Origin: Clostridia bacterium
GTDB lineage: Bacteria; Bacillota; Clostridia; Christensenellales; Aristaeellaceae
Direction: 5' to 3'
DNA length: 64,000 bases
Assembly: GCA_017465155.1 (NCBI GenBank)
Contig: JAFTWV010000009.1
Coordinates: forward strand, 1 to 64,000
Below are positions 9,345 to 17,264 of this stretch, one piece after another. The notes under the pieces are model-generated. The model had not been told where the DNA came from and made no database searches. It worked only from the letters and a program-made list of their open reading frames with translations. Made by a program: the position numbers and the translations under genes. The first letter of the stretch is position 1; each line of letters starts with the position of its first letter.

Positions 9345-9866
9345 TCAATAGCTGTTGTTGTTAAAGGCCATGAACATGATGTAGTCGCTGTAGGGGCTGT
9401 CAATATATTCGAGACGCAAATCGGTCTGTGCGTTGCTGAACTCGTAGGCAATGAGACCATTGTCAGTCGTATCAATCTGCTTGTATTCATCGTAGAACTG
9501 GATGCACTCCTGTCCCAGATATCGCCAGATGAATTCGAGCTCGGATTCGTTCTCAGGCACGATGCTGCTGCCAATGCAGGAAAAACCGAAGATCATCGGG
9601 CGCCAGATGGTGTAGTCATAGAAGGTAAAGGAGACCTTGACGGAGCGGGTAATTGGCATGGTATTGCGCAGGGTTTCACCCTGGGTCAGCACGTCGCCCC
9701 ACGTGAAGTCGAGGAAGGGCGCGATGTGCTGATTTGCGTTGTCGCCCCAGAGGCTGTCCAGCGCGCCGGTGAGGCTGTCTGAGTTTACGCTGCCTTCCGC
9801 GCAGGCGCAGCAGGCGCTCAGCAGCAGAACCAGAGCTGCCGTCAGGGTAATCAGCTTTTTCATCAT
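9345..9866 (-). CDS. small exported putative lipoprotein, first of a paralogous pair
   Basis: Protein of 173 residues. Start ATG at 9866 (with a second ATG immediately after) is chosen because GGAGGA lies nine bases upstream; the longer open frame to 9920 has no such site. The signal sequence ends in [11 protein letters not shown], where LSAC is an acceptable lipobox, so membrane anchoring by lipidation is likely. The mature part is acidic and aromatic, contains [13 protein letters not shown] and a C-terminal LGQECI region shared with its neighbour, and matches no family I recognise. A strong promoter 200 bases upstream probably drives both paralogues. Confidence 0.75.
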   Translation of the reverse strand: MMKKLITLTAALVLLLSACCACAEGSVNSDSLTGALDSLWGDNANQHIAPFLDFTWGDVLTQGETLRNTMPITRSVKVSFTFYDYTIWRPMIFGFSCIGSSIVPENESELEFIWRYLGQECIQFYDEYKQIDTTDNGLIAYEFSNAQTDLRLEYIDSPYSDYIMFMAFNNNSY

Positions 9867-10061
9867 CGGGAGGTCTCCTCCTTTGTAAACAAGGGTATGT
9901 GGGTGAAGCACAGGCAGCAATCCGCTGTCTGCGGGCAGAGCCGCCCATGGCTGTCAAAGCGAGCCGCATACGGCAGAAACACAAGCGGCCGCAGGAAAAG
10001 CAGCTGTTTGAACATTTGCTTACGTACTTGCCATCAGGCGGCGCAGCGTTTTTCTGCTTTC

Positions 10062-10090
10062 ATCATAGCATCTGCGGAGGTCTGCGTCAA
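10062..10090 (-). promoter_or_regulatory. promoter of the exported-protein pair
   Basis: On the minus strand: -35 TTGACG (10085-10090), 17-base spacer, -10 TATGAT (10062-10067). The start codon is almost 200 bases downstream, an unusually long leader. Confidence 0.7.
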
Positions 10091-10127
10091 GGCGCATTTT
10101 GGCGCGTCAAAATTTGCGTGTTCCCCT

Positions 10128-10155
10128 TGCAAACTTACGTTCGCTGTGTTACGAT
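10128..10155 (+). promoter_or_regulatory. recA promoter with overlapping LexA (SOS) box
   Basis: -35 TTGCAA at 10128-10133 and -10 TACGAT at 10150-10155. Bases 10130-10143 read CAAAC-TTAC-GTTCG, matching the Firmicute LexA box CGAAC-N4-GTTCG at nine of ten fixed positions. LexA bound here would cover the -35 and spacer, the expected SOS arrangement for recA. Confidence 0.75.
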
Positions 10156-10216
10156 GATACCATCACATGTAAGCCACGCCGGGGTTGCTCCCGGCTTTAT
10201 GAAAGGATGTTGCAAC

Positions 10217-11347
10217 ATGGCCGCAAAGAAGTCCGCGAAGCCGGAAAAGACCACACCCGTCAGCGGTGCGCAGGAAGAAAAGCTCAAGGCGCTGGAACAT
10301 GCTCTCAGTGCGCTGGACAAGCAGTTTGGCAAGGGCAGCGTGATGAAGCTGGGTGAGCAGAGCGCGCAGAATGTGCAGGTAATCCCTACGGGCTGCATCA
10401 CGCTGGATGCTGCGCTGGGCGTGGGCGGTATTCCCCGCGGCCGTATTGTGGAAATCTATGGTCCTGAATCCTCTGGTAAGACCACCGTCGCGCTGCATAT
10501 CGTCGCCGAGGCACAGAAGGCGGGCGGCATCGCGGCCTTTGTGGACGCGGAGCATGCCCTTGATCCCGTGTACGCCAAGAAGCTGGGCGTGAATATTGAC
10601 GAGCTGTATGTATCCCAGCCCGATACCGGCGAGCAGGCCCTTGAGATCGTCGAGGCACTGGTGCGTTCCGGCGCGCTGGACGTGATCGTGATTGACTCCG
10701 TGGCAGCGCTGGTGCCCAAGGCGGAAATCGACGGCGAAATGGGCGACAGCTTCGTTGGCCTGCAGGCCCGTCTGATGTCCCAGGCGCTGCGCAAGCTGAC
10801 CGGTATCATCAACAAGACCGGCTGCGTAGCCGTGTTCATCAACCAGCTGCGCGAGAAGGTCGGCGTGATGTACGGCAACCCCGAAACCACCCCCGGCGGC
10901 CGCGCGCTGAAGTTCTATTCCTCCGTGCGCCTTGATGTGCGCCGCGGTGAGCAGCTCAAGAACGGCAGTGAGGTTGTGGGCAACCACACCAAGGTCAAGG
11001 TTGTTAAGAACAAGGTGGCCCCGCCCTTCCGTGTGGCGGAGTTCGATATCGTCTACGGCGAGGGTATCAGCAAGGAAGGCACCCTGCTGGACATGGCTGT
11101 CGAACGTGATATCATCCACAAGAGCGGCGCCTGGTTCTCCTACAAGGATCAGCGCATCGGTCAGGGCCGTGAGAATACCCGCCTGTTCCTGCGCGACAAT
11201 CCGGAAATCACTGCAGAGATCGACGCGATCATCCGCGCAGAAATCTTCGCCAATCCCACCATGCCGCTGGTGCCCGAAGAGCCCGGCGAAATGCCTGAGG
11301 AGGACGAGGACGATCTCGCACTGCTGGAGGAGCTGGGCGAAGAGTAA
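10217..11347 (+). CDS. recA: recombinase RecA
   Basis: DNA-dependent ATPase that pairs homologous strands and stimulates LexA self-cleavage. Product of 376 residues: a Lys/Pro-rich N-terminal tail of about 16 residues, Walker [10 protein letters not shown] at 82-90, Walker [14 protein letters not shown], loop L1/L2 region with [17 protein letters not shown], and the usual acidic C-terminal tail (EEDEDD). The start ATG has AAAGGA nine bases upstream. The frame is open further upstream to 9899 but that part is not RecA-like. It is flanked by a LexA-controlled promoter and a strong terminator, so it is a single-gene unit. Confidence 0.98.
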   Translation: MAAKKSAKPEKTTPVSGAQEEKLKALEHALSALDKQFGKGSVMKLGEQSAQNVQVIPTGCITLDAALGVGGIPRGRIVEIYGPESSGKTTVALHIVAEAQKAGGIAAFVDAEHALDPVYAKKLGVNIDELYVSQPDTGEQALEIVEALVRSGALDVIVIDSVAALVPKAEIDGEMGDSFVGLQARLMSQALRKLTGIINKTGCVAVFINQLREKVGVMYGNPETTPGGRALKFYSSVRLDVRRGEQLKNGSEVVGNHTKVKVVKNKVAPPFRVAEFDIVYGEGISKEGTLLDMAVERDIIHKSGAWFSYKDQRIGQGRENTRLFLRDNPEITAEIDAIIRAEIFANPTMPLVPEEPGEMPEEDEDDLALLEELGEE

Positions 11348-11428
11348 GATTCTTCCCGGAACGGCGCGGACAGCAGGAGCTGGAAACCTTCGTTTTCCGT
11401 GCTGCCGTTCCCGGCACAATTGCATATC

Positions 11429-11470
11429 AAAAGGGCTGTACCCGGCGCTTCGCCTGTGTACAGCCCTTTT
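11429..11470. terminator. bidirectional terminator after recA
   Basis: Arms AAAAGGGCTGTAC (11429-11441) and GTACAGCCCTTTT (11458-11470) pair perfectly, with further GGCG/CGCC pairing inside. The T-run at the end serves recA; the A-run at the start would serve transcription from the opposite side. Confidence 0.9.
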
Positions 11471-11624
11471 GCATCCCGTCATGGCAGCGTAAACGCCCCT
11501 CGGCATATGGATTTGCACGTAAAAGCCGCACAACGATGCACGAGGAACAATCTTCCGTTCCCCCTGTCATTCATGCGCATGCAGCCCCTAAGGAACCCGC
11601 AGCCCCGATCGCAGAACGGGTCAA

Positions 11625-11680
11625 GGGATGAAATCCCTTGCGGGGTCCAGGGGCAGCGCCCCTGGCCGTCGGAGACCCTC
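11625..11680. repeat. dispersed intergenic repeat, copy 1
   Basis: Contains the palindrome CCAGGGGCAGCGCCCCTGG (11648-11666) and CTGGCCGTCGGAG (11662-11674), which also occurs twice, inverted, at 47674-47772. Each copy lies about 20 bases beyond the stop codon of a minus-strand gene. Confidence 0.6.
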
Positions 11681-11696
11681 GTCCTGCCTCCGCTCA

Positions 11697-14600
11697 TTAC
11701 AGTGCCCGGAGTGTGAAGGTGAAGCTGTATGCCTTCTCTGCCGGGTAGCAGTACTTGGGCAGCGTGGGAGCGCCCCAGCTGTCATCGCCGCCTACACCCT
11801 TGCGGAACATGGCTACGTCCAGCACTGTCTTGACGGAGCCTGTCAGATCGCCGGGGTGACGCGCGGCCGCCAGCTCTTCGGGCAGCCAGGGCAGCACGCT
11901 TACTTCAAGGCCGTCGCCCATGATCAGCAGGCCGTGCTGATCCTTGTCCGTGACTGAAAGGGACTGAACGCCGCCGCGGTTTCCGCTCTCCTGCGGATTC
12001 AGGTAACGGCTCATGCCGTCCTTGACGTTGTAGAGGTGCCAGCCCAGATACGCGCCGTCGCGGCGGTCGTTGTAGTTCTCATCCGGGCCGTAGCCGTAGT
12101 AATTGACGGTATCCAGCCGGGGATCCAGCTGGAAGGACAGGCCCAGTGCAGGCATATCCGGCAGATCCTTCATGCCGGGCCAGTTGACCGTGACCTCCAC
12201 TGCGTCCTCGGTGCGCAGGGTGTAGACCACGCTCATCTCGAAGCCGGGCAGCATGGGCGTGCCGTAGCGGTAGGTCAGGGTAGTGCAGCCCTCCTGCTGG
12301 TCAACCTCTGCACCTCGATGCGAGCTGTAACGGCTGATGAGGTGGTACACGCCCTGACGGACGTTGTAGCCATTGCCGTTGTCGTTGTCCGTGGGGGCGC
12401 GGAACAGGCTCAGCTGCGGCGCGCACAGAAGGGTTTCGCGGCCTGCGCGGTCTCGCAGGGAGATCAGTCCCTTGCCGCGCTCGAACAGAACGCCCATGCG
12501 GCTGCTGCGGAAGCCCACGTTGTTGTCGCCGCAGACGGGGGCGGGGCCGTTGTTCTCTGCTTCGGCCTTCGCGGTTTCACCGTAGACAGTCTGACCGTGG
12601 CTGAGGATTGTACCTGCGGGCAGCAGACCGTCGCTTTCCCGCAGGACGAGGTAGCAGGTCAGCACCACGCGGCCCTCCGTGGGGAGCTTGCCGTAGGGCA
12701 GGTTGATGTGCCGGGACGCGCCGGGGGCGATCTCAGGCAGAATGATTTCGCCGGCCTTGACGGGCTTCATGTCGCATTCGACTGTCCAGCGGACGTCATA
12801 GCCCTTCAGCGGCTCGAAAACCTTGCGGTTGACAACCGTCACGCCGGTTTTGCCGGGACGGAGGAACACATCGCGGAACAGGTAGCGCACCTCCTGCGCC
12901 TTGGGGGAGAGGCTGCGGTCGGCCATGACAATGCCGTTGCCGATGAACTGCCAGTCCGTGGGCCTGTCGCCGAAGTCGCCGCCGTAGGCAAAGCGCTCCT
13001 GACCATTGGGGCCTGTAACGCGCAGGGCCTGGTCGATGTAATCCCAGATGAAGCCGCCCTGATACATGGGGTACTTGTCTTCCAGCGCGGTGTACTCGTT
13101 CATGCCGCCGCAGGAGTTGCCCATGGCGTGGGTGTACTCGCAGTTGATGAAGGGCTTCTTCGGGTTATTCTTAAGGTACTTCTCGATGTCTGCAGCCTTG
13201 AGATACATCTGGCTGTGCATATCGGAGGTATCGGGATAGCGCATATCGTGCACGATCCCCTCGTAGTGTACAAGACGGGTAGGATCGGCCTGGCGGAAGT
13301 ATTCCGACAGCTCCCAGATGACCTTGCCGCCGTAGGATTCGTTGCCGCAGCTCCACATCAGCACACAGGGATGGTTCTTGTCCCGTTCGAGCATGGTGCG
13401 GCCGCGGGAGAGCACTGCGCCCAGCCATTCCTCCCGGTCACCGGGCAGATGCCAGTCGTGCATGGGCGCCCATGTGCCGTGGGTTTCCAGATTGTTTTCG
13501 TCAATGACGTAGAAGCCGTACTCATCGCACAGGCGGTAGAAGCGGGAATCGTTGGGGTAGTGAGAGGTGCGGATGGCGTTGATATTCAGGCTCTTGCAGA
13601 TGCGCATGTCCTTCAGGAGTGTTTCGGTGCTGACGACGCGGCCGTTGTCGCAGTCGAACTCGTGGCGGTTTACGCCGTGAAAAACGATGCGCTTGCCGTT
13701 GAGACACATGACGCGGTCAATCATCTCAAACTGGCGGAAGCCCACCTTCGTCCGGCAGACCTCGGCGACGCGGCCCATGCCGCTGGTCAGGGTCACAGTG
13801 AGGGTATAGAGGTTAGGGGCCTCGGCAGACCAGAGCTTCACGCCGGACACTACGCTGTCAAAGTGCACCTGCTGCATGCCGGCGATGGCCTTTGTTTCCT
13901 CATAGAGGACGGCGCCGGATTTGTCGGTCAGTGTCAGGCGGGCCTGGCCGTCTGTGTGACCGGCGATGGTCAGCAGCGTATCGAGGTGGGCGGTGGTGTA
14001 GTTGTCTGTCAGGGGCGTACGGACACGTAGGTCGGCCAGATGGGTCTGGGGCCAGAAGTGCAGCGTCACGCTGCGGTGGATACCGCTGTAGCGCCAGAAA
14101 TCCTGATCCTCCAGCCATGAGCCGCTGCAGCGCTTGAACACTCGCAGGGCAATGCGGTTCTCGCCCACGCGGACGAAGCCGGTGATGTTAAAGGCAGAGG
14201 GCGTGAAGCTGCTCTCCGCATAGCCGACCTCGCGGCCGTTGACGTACACCAGCACAGCAGCCTCCACGCCGCCAAGATGCAGCACGATCCGCTGCTGCAT
14301 GTCCTTGAGGGACAGGGTGAAGGTACGCACGCAGGTGACGGTAGGGTTGTACTCCGCGGAGACCTGCGGGGGGACGAGGGGCTCATGACCGTCCCAGGGG
14401 TACTGGACGTTGACGTAATGCGGCGGATCCCATTCCGGGGCGACAAGCTGGAACTCACAGGGGACATTGATTTCCCGCAGGGTTGCGTCCATGGAAGCGC
14501 TGGTCAGCAGCGCATCCGGTGCACCGGCAGGGTTCATGGCGAAATGAGCACGCCACGTACCGTCCAGCGAGCGCACAAGGGAAGAAACGCCCTCATCTGC

Positions 14601-14717
14601 CTCCTGCTGCGTGGCGAAAAAATCGTGGTCAGAGCCAATGGGCTGTTCATTGACGCTGAAGATCGTCGGATCGGACAGCCAATCCGGGGTGAAATGGGGA
14701 TTTCGGACGTTGCTCAT
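11697..14717 (-). CDS. lacZ: GH2 beta-galactosidase (LacZ type)
   Basis: Cytoplasmic glycoside hydrolase of family 2, 1006 residues with no signal peptide. An N-terminal jelly-roll (about 45-220, containing PPHYVNVQYPWDG and NPTVTCVRTF), an Ig-like domain, then the TIM barrel with acid/base Glu460 in MWSCGNESYGG and nucleophile Glu527 in FINCEYTHAMGNSCGG, and a C-terminal Bgal_small_N-like domain ending with FRKGVGGDDSWG. This layout is that of long LacZ enzymes that hydrolyse terminal beta-galactosides. It is the last gene of a minus-strand run that begins at 20024. The start ATG has GAGGAG about ten bases upstream. The exact substrate is inferred. Confidence 0.93.
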   Translation of the reverse strand: MSNVRNPHFTPDWLSDPTIFSVNEQPIGSDHDFFATQQEADEGVSSLVRSLDGTWRAHFAMNPAGAPDALLTSASMDATLREINVPCEFQLVAPEWDPPHYVNVQYPWDGHEPLVPPQVSAEYNPTVTCVRTFTLSLKDMQQRIVLHLGGVEAAVLVYVNGREVGYAESSFTPSAFNITGFVRVGENRIALRVFKRCSGSWLEDQDFWRYSGIHRSVTLHFWPQTHLADLRVRTPLTDNYTTAHLDTLLTIAGHTDGQARLTLTDKSGAVLYEETKAIAGMQQVHFDSVVSGVKLWSAEAPNLYTLTVTLTSGMGRVAEVCRTKVGFRQFEMIDRVMCLNGKRIVFHGVNRHEFDCDNGRVVSTETLLKDMRICKSLNINAIRTSHYPNDSRFYRLCDEYGFYVIDENNLETHGTWAPMHDWHLPGDREEWLGAVLSRGRTMLERDKNHPCVLMWSCGNESYGGKVIWELSEYFRQADPTRLVHYEGIVHDMRYPDTSDMHSQMYLKAADIEKYLKNNPKKPFINCEYTHAMGNSCGGMNEYTALEDKYPMYQGGFIWDYIDQALRVTGPNGQERFAYGGDFGDRPTDWQFIGNGIVMADRSLSPKAQEVRYLFRDVFLRPGKTGVTVVNRKVFEPLKGYDVRWTVECDMKPVKAGEIILPEIAPGASRHINLPYGKLPTEGRVVLTCYLVLRESDGLLPAGTILSHGQTVYGETAKAEAENNGPAPVCGDNNVGFRSSRMGVLFERGKGLISLRDRAGRETLLCAPQLSLFRAPTDNDNGNGYNVRQGVYHLISRYSSHRGAEVDQQEGCTTLTYRYGTPMLPGFEMSVVYTLRTEDAVEVTVNWPGMKDLPDMPALGLSFQLDPRLDTVNYYGYGPDENYNDRRDGAYLGWHLYNVKDGMSRYLNPQESGNRGGVQSLSVTDKDQHGLLIMGDGLEVSVLPWLPEELAAARHPGDLTGSVKTVLDVAMFRKGVGGDDSWGAPTLPKYCYPAEKAYSFTFTLRAL

Positions 14718-14813
14718 GCTGGGCAGCTCCTCTCAAATGCTGTGAGAAAATGCGGGGATATATATGCCAAACCGGAGGCGGGCAGAAGTCGCCCGTCCCC
14801 GGTAAAAGCCGTC

Positions 14814-15890
14814 TTATTCGAAGGGGTAATAGGTGTTTTCGTCAAAAGACTTGATGAGGATGTCATACCGCGGATGCTCACGCCAGCCGGCTCCCGTGGA
14901 CTGATAGGTCTCGGTCTCGATGACGCAGTTGGGCAGCTTCTCCTGCAGCTTGGCGACCTCCTCGGCCGTCAGGCGGGGGTTGTAGGAGATGTGCAGGCGC
15001 TCCAGGCTGGTGCAGGAATACAGCGGGCTCAGGTCGGTGATGTTGTTGTGACACAGGTTCAGGTCAAGGAGTTTTGTGTGGTCGGCAAGGGCGGAGATAT
15101 CGGTGATGTTCTGCATGAACAGCTCGATGTACTCCAGCTCCTTGAGTTCTGCGAGGGCAGAGATATCCGTCACCGGCTTCTTGGAGTCGATGCAGATCAG
15201 GCGCTTGAGGTTGGGGAAGTTGGTCAGGAAGGACAGATCGCTGACATTGTTGTGCCCCACGTCGATGGCCAGCAGATCAGGAAAGTACTGCAGGCGCTCC
15301 CAGATCTGGGCGGAGGTATAGCGGGGATCCTGACGGCCCTTGGCGGTGGAAAAGGCGGTGGCGTCCGAGCGCAAATGAATGCGGCGGCCGGAGCAGATCA
15401 ACCAGTTGAGCGTCCAGTCGAACTGCACGTCGGGATACTTCTTGAGCAGATAGTTTGCCATACCGTCCAGACTGGGGCTGTACTTGTTCATGATAACCCG
15501 CTCGATGTTGGGCAGACAGTCCAGCGCGGCGGCGATTTCCGAGAGCTTGACCTCGCCCTTGGGGGTGTCCAGATCCATCACCGTGTCGGTGGTGTCAAAG
15601 GTGCCGTTGCCCAGCTTCACCTTCCACAGGAAGGTGACGTTGGGGCAGGAGGAGAGCAGGGTTGTCATATTCTTGGTGGACAGGGTGATGCTCATCAGAT
15701 CGACCTCGGTGATTTCCGGGTGCTTTTCAAGGTCGCTGATCAGGGTCTTGATTTTGCTGCCCATGTTCTTCACGCCTGCAATCTTCACGCTGGTCGCGCC
15801 GTCGGGCACATCAATGCCCAGCACGTCCGCCTGTGCGGACACAAGGGGAAGCAGCATCAGCATCAGCAGGAGTACGATCGCCTTACGCAT
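14814..15890 (-). CDS. exported leucine-rich-repeat protein
   Basis: Protein of 358 residues starting at ATG 15890, the first codon of a signal peptide (MRKAIVLLLMLMLLP, cut near SAQA). An N-terminal half with two degenerate repeats is followed from about residue 200 by clear leucine-rich repeats of the internalin/bacterial type: LLAIDVGHNNVSDLSFL, LEYIELFMQNITDISAL, LLDLNLCHNNITDLSPL and LERLHISYNP. Such repeats usually bind proteins or glycans at the cell surface. No membrane anchor or sorting signal is seen. It lies 96 bases upstream of the GH2 gene and 35 bases downstream of the epimerase gene in the same operon; its role there is unknown. Confidence 0.8.
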   Translation of the reverse strand: MRKAIVLLLMLMLLPLVSAQADVLGIDVPDGATSVKIAGVKNMGSKIKTLISDLEKHPEITEVDLMSITLSTKNMTTLLSSCPNVTFLWKVKLGNGTFDTTDTVMDLDTPKGEVKLSEIAAALDCLPNIERVIMNKYSPSLDGMANYLLKKYPDVQFDWTLNWLICSGRRIHLRSDATAFSTAKGRQDPRYTSAQIWERLQYFPDLLAIDVGHNNVSDLSFLTNFPNLKRLICIDSKKPVTDISALAELKELEYIELFMQNITDISALADHTKLLDLNLCHNNITDLSPLYSCTSLERLHISYNPRLTAEEVAKLQEKLPNCVIETETYQSTGAGWREHPRYDILIKSFDENTYYPFE

Positions 15891-15925
15891 CGGAGGATCA
15901 TCCTTTCGGTCGTTGGTGGTGGTGC

Positions 15926-16825
15926 TTACAGGAGGTTTTCGTCGATGTAGTCCGTCAGGGGCTTGCGGCGGACGAGCTCCCTGTGTCCGGCGAACCAAGC
16001 ACAGGATTCCCGCAGCCCCTCCGGGAGCGGCGTCAGCTCTTCCAGCAGCATCTGCTGGCGGCTCACATCCAATTGGTAGGCATAATTCAGGAAAGGAAAG
16101 TAGCTCCGCTGCGGAACGGATGCGTTCACAGACACGAACTGCGCTTCCTTGCCAAGGGCCTGATAGCACAGCGCAGCCCACTGGCGGACGGTGACGGAAA
16201 CGGGATTGCCTGTGTTGATGATATGCGTGTCCGGCGGTGCTGTCAGGATGCGCTCCATCAGGCGGCACAGGTCGCGCACGTGGAAAAACTGCAGCGGCAT
16301 GCTTCCGTCTCCCGGCAGGAAGAAGGGCCTATCCGCCTCTGCGCACTCGAATACGAAGGCCTCCCGATAGACGTTGTTTCCCGGGCCGTAGAGATAGGGC
16401 GGGCGCAGGATATACGCATGGGGAACGCGGGCGAGCAGACGGCGCTCAGCGTCGATCTTGTTCGTGCCGTAAGAGCCCCAGTGGATGTTGGGCCCGACGG
16501 GCATATCCTCCCGGAAGGGCTGCTCCAGTGTTTCGGGGTACACGGCGGAGGAGCTGATCATGATATACTGCGGCGTCTCCGGCAGGGCGTTCAGCAGCGC
16601 GTCGATATCTGCAGCAGTGTAGGAGGTTGCGTCCAGCACGGCGTCGAAGACTTCACTGCGCAGGTCAAGGGCCGGGTCAAGGCGGTCGCCGCAGAGGTGG
16701 CGTACGCCGGGAAGCTGCGTACGGCTGCCGCGGTTGAGGACGGTTACGTCATGGCCGCGCGAAAGGAAGTACGCGGCGATGCTCTGACTGACGAACACCG
16801 TGCCGCCGGTGACGAGGATGCGCAT
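15926..16825 (-). CDS. NAD-dependent epimerase/dehydratase family protein
   Basis: Short-chain dehydrogenase of the extended (NDP-sugar epimerase) type, 299 residues. It begins with the dinucleotide-binding MRILVTGGTVFVS (a glycine-rich TGGTxFxS variant typical of the RNA-binding/sugar-epimerase-like subgroup), and has SSSAVYPE near residue 100 and a Tyr-x-x-x-Lys pair in YGTNKIDAER. The start at ATG 16825 is preceded by GAAAGGAG; the longer frame to 16858 overlaps the upstream gene. Located in the operon with acetyltransferase, phosphodiester glycosidases and a beta-galactosidase. The substrate cannot be read from the sequence. Confidence 0.85.
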   Translation of the reverse strand: MRILVTGGTVFVSQSIAAYFLSRGHDVTVLNRGSRTQLPGVRHLCGDRLDPALDLRSEVFDAVLDATSYTAADIDALLNALPETPQYIMISSSAVYPETLEQPFREDMPVGPNIHWGSYGTNKIDAERRLLARVPHAYILRPPYLYGPGNNVYREAFVFECAEADRPFFLPGDGSMPLQFFHVRDLCRLMERILTAPPDTHIINTGNPVSVTVRQWAALCYQALGKEAQFVSVNASVPQRSYFPFLNYAYQLDVSRQQMLLEELTPLPEGLRESCAWFAGHRELVRRKPLTDYIDENLL

Positions 16826-16848
16826 GGCGGGTCTCCTTTCGGGGGCTG

Positions 16849-17259
16849 TCAGAACCACTTTGAAGGCCGACGCAGGAATATGCCGGGGTTCTCCGTAAAG
16901 CCAAGGCGTCGGTAGAAGCCTTCAGCGGCGTCTGTCTGCACGGCCCATTCACAGTCGGGGTATGCAGACATGCAGCGTGTTGCCAGCTCCTGGCCGATCC
17001 CGCACCGCTGATAGGCTGGATCGACGGCTACGTCCAGCAGTACAGCCCGAACCACGCCGTCGGTCAGCACGCGGGCTGTGCCGACAAGCTGGTTGCCGTC
17101 CCATGCGCTTACCACGAGAGAAGAACCCTCAAAGGGTCGGGAGAACACGGCGATCATTCCGCTGTCGGCTGCCCCGTCGTTCCAGCCCACCCGGTGAAAC
17201 AGGCGATACAGCTGATCCGGTGGGAGCTGCTTCAGGTCGTCGCGGAAGGTGATGGTCAT
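16849..17259 (-). CDS. GNAT family N-acetyltransferase
   Basis: Acetyl-CoA-dependent acetyltransferase of about 136 residues. Motif A is LLDVAVDPAYQRCGIGQEL, with the QRCGIG loop that holds the CoA pyrophosphate, and the C-terminal GFYRRLGF is the usual motif B. A GTG at 17268 overlaps the stop of the upstream gene (GTGA) and is the alternative start, giving three extra residues. Neither start has a strong ribosome binding site, so translation is probably coupled to the upstream gene. The acceptor is unknown. Confidence 0.82.
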   Translation of the reverse strand: MTITFRDDLKQLPPDQLYRLFHRVGWNDGAADSGMIAVFSRPFEGSSLVVSAWDGNQLVGTARVLTDGVVRAVLLDVAVDPAYQRCGIGQELATRCMSAYPDCEWAVQTDAAEGFYRRLGFTENPGIFLRRPSKWF

Positions 17260-17264
17260 GGAAG

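Larger units (their letters stand above)
9867..10216. other. 350-base divergent control region between the exported-protein pair and recA
   Basis: Holds the minus-strand promoter at 10062-10090, a leader of about 190 bases to the start at 9866, and the recA promoter with its LexA box at 10130-10143. No additional gene is convincing here. Confidence 0.6.
11348..11696. other. 349-base spacer between convergent recA and beta-galactosidase genes
   Basis: Contains the recA terminator (11429-11470) and a dispersed repeat (about 11625-11680). Short open frames here lack ribosome binding sites and look non-coding. Confidence 0.55.

Noticed and set aside
9899..10216. N-terminal extension of RecA
   Set aside because: The extension is not RecA-like, runs over the promoter and LexA box, and the ATG at 10217 has its own ribosome site.
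11399..11716. Small plus-strand open frame after recA
   Set aside because: It reads through the recA terminator and the dispersed repeat and lacks a ribosome site.
12036..14030. Plus-strand open frame of 664 codons opposite the GH2 gene
   Set aside because: The GH2 catalytic motifs on the minus strand are decisive and the plus-strand frame has no recognisable protein.
14814..16268. Longer 484-residue form of the leucine-rich-repeat protein
   Set aside because: The extra N-terminal part overlaps the epimerase gene and comes before a clear signal peptide with its own start.
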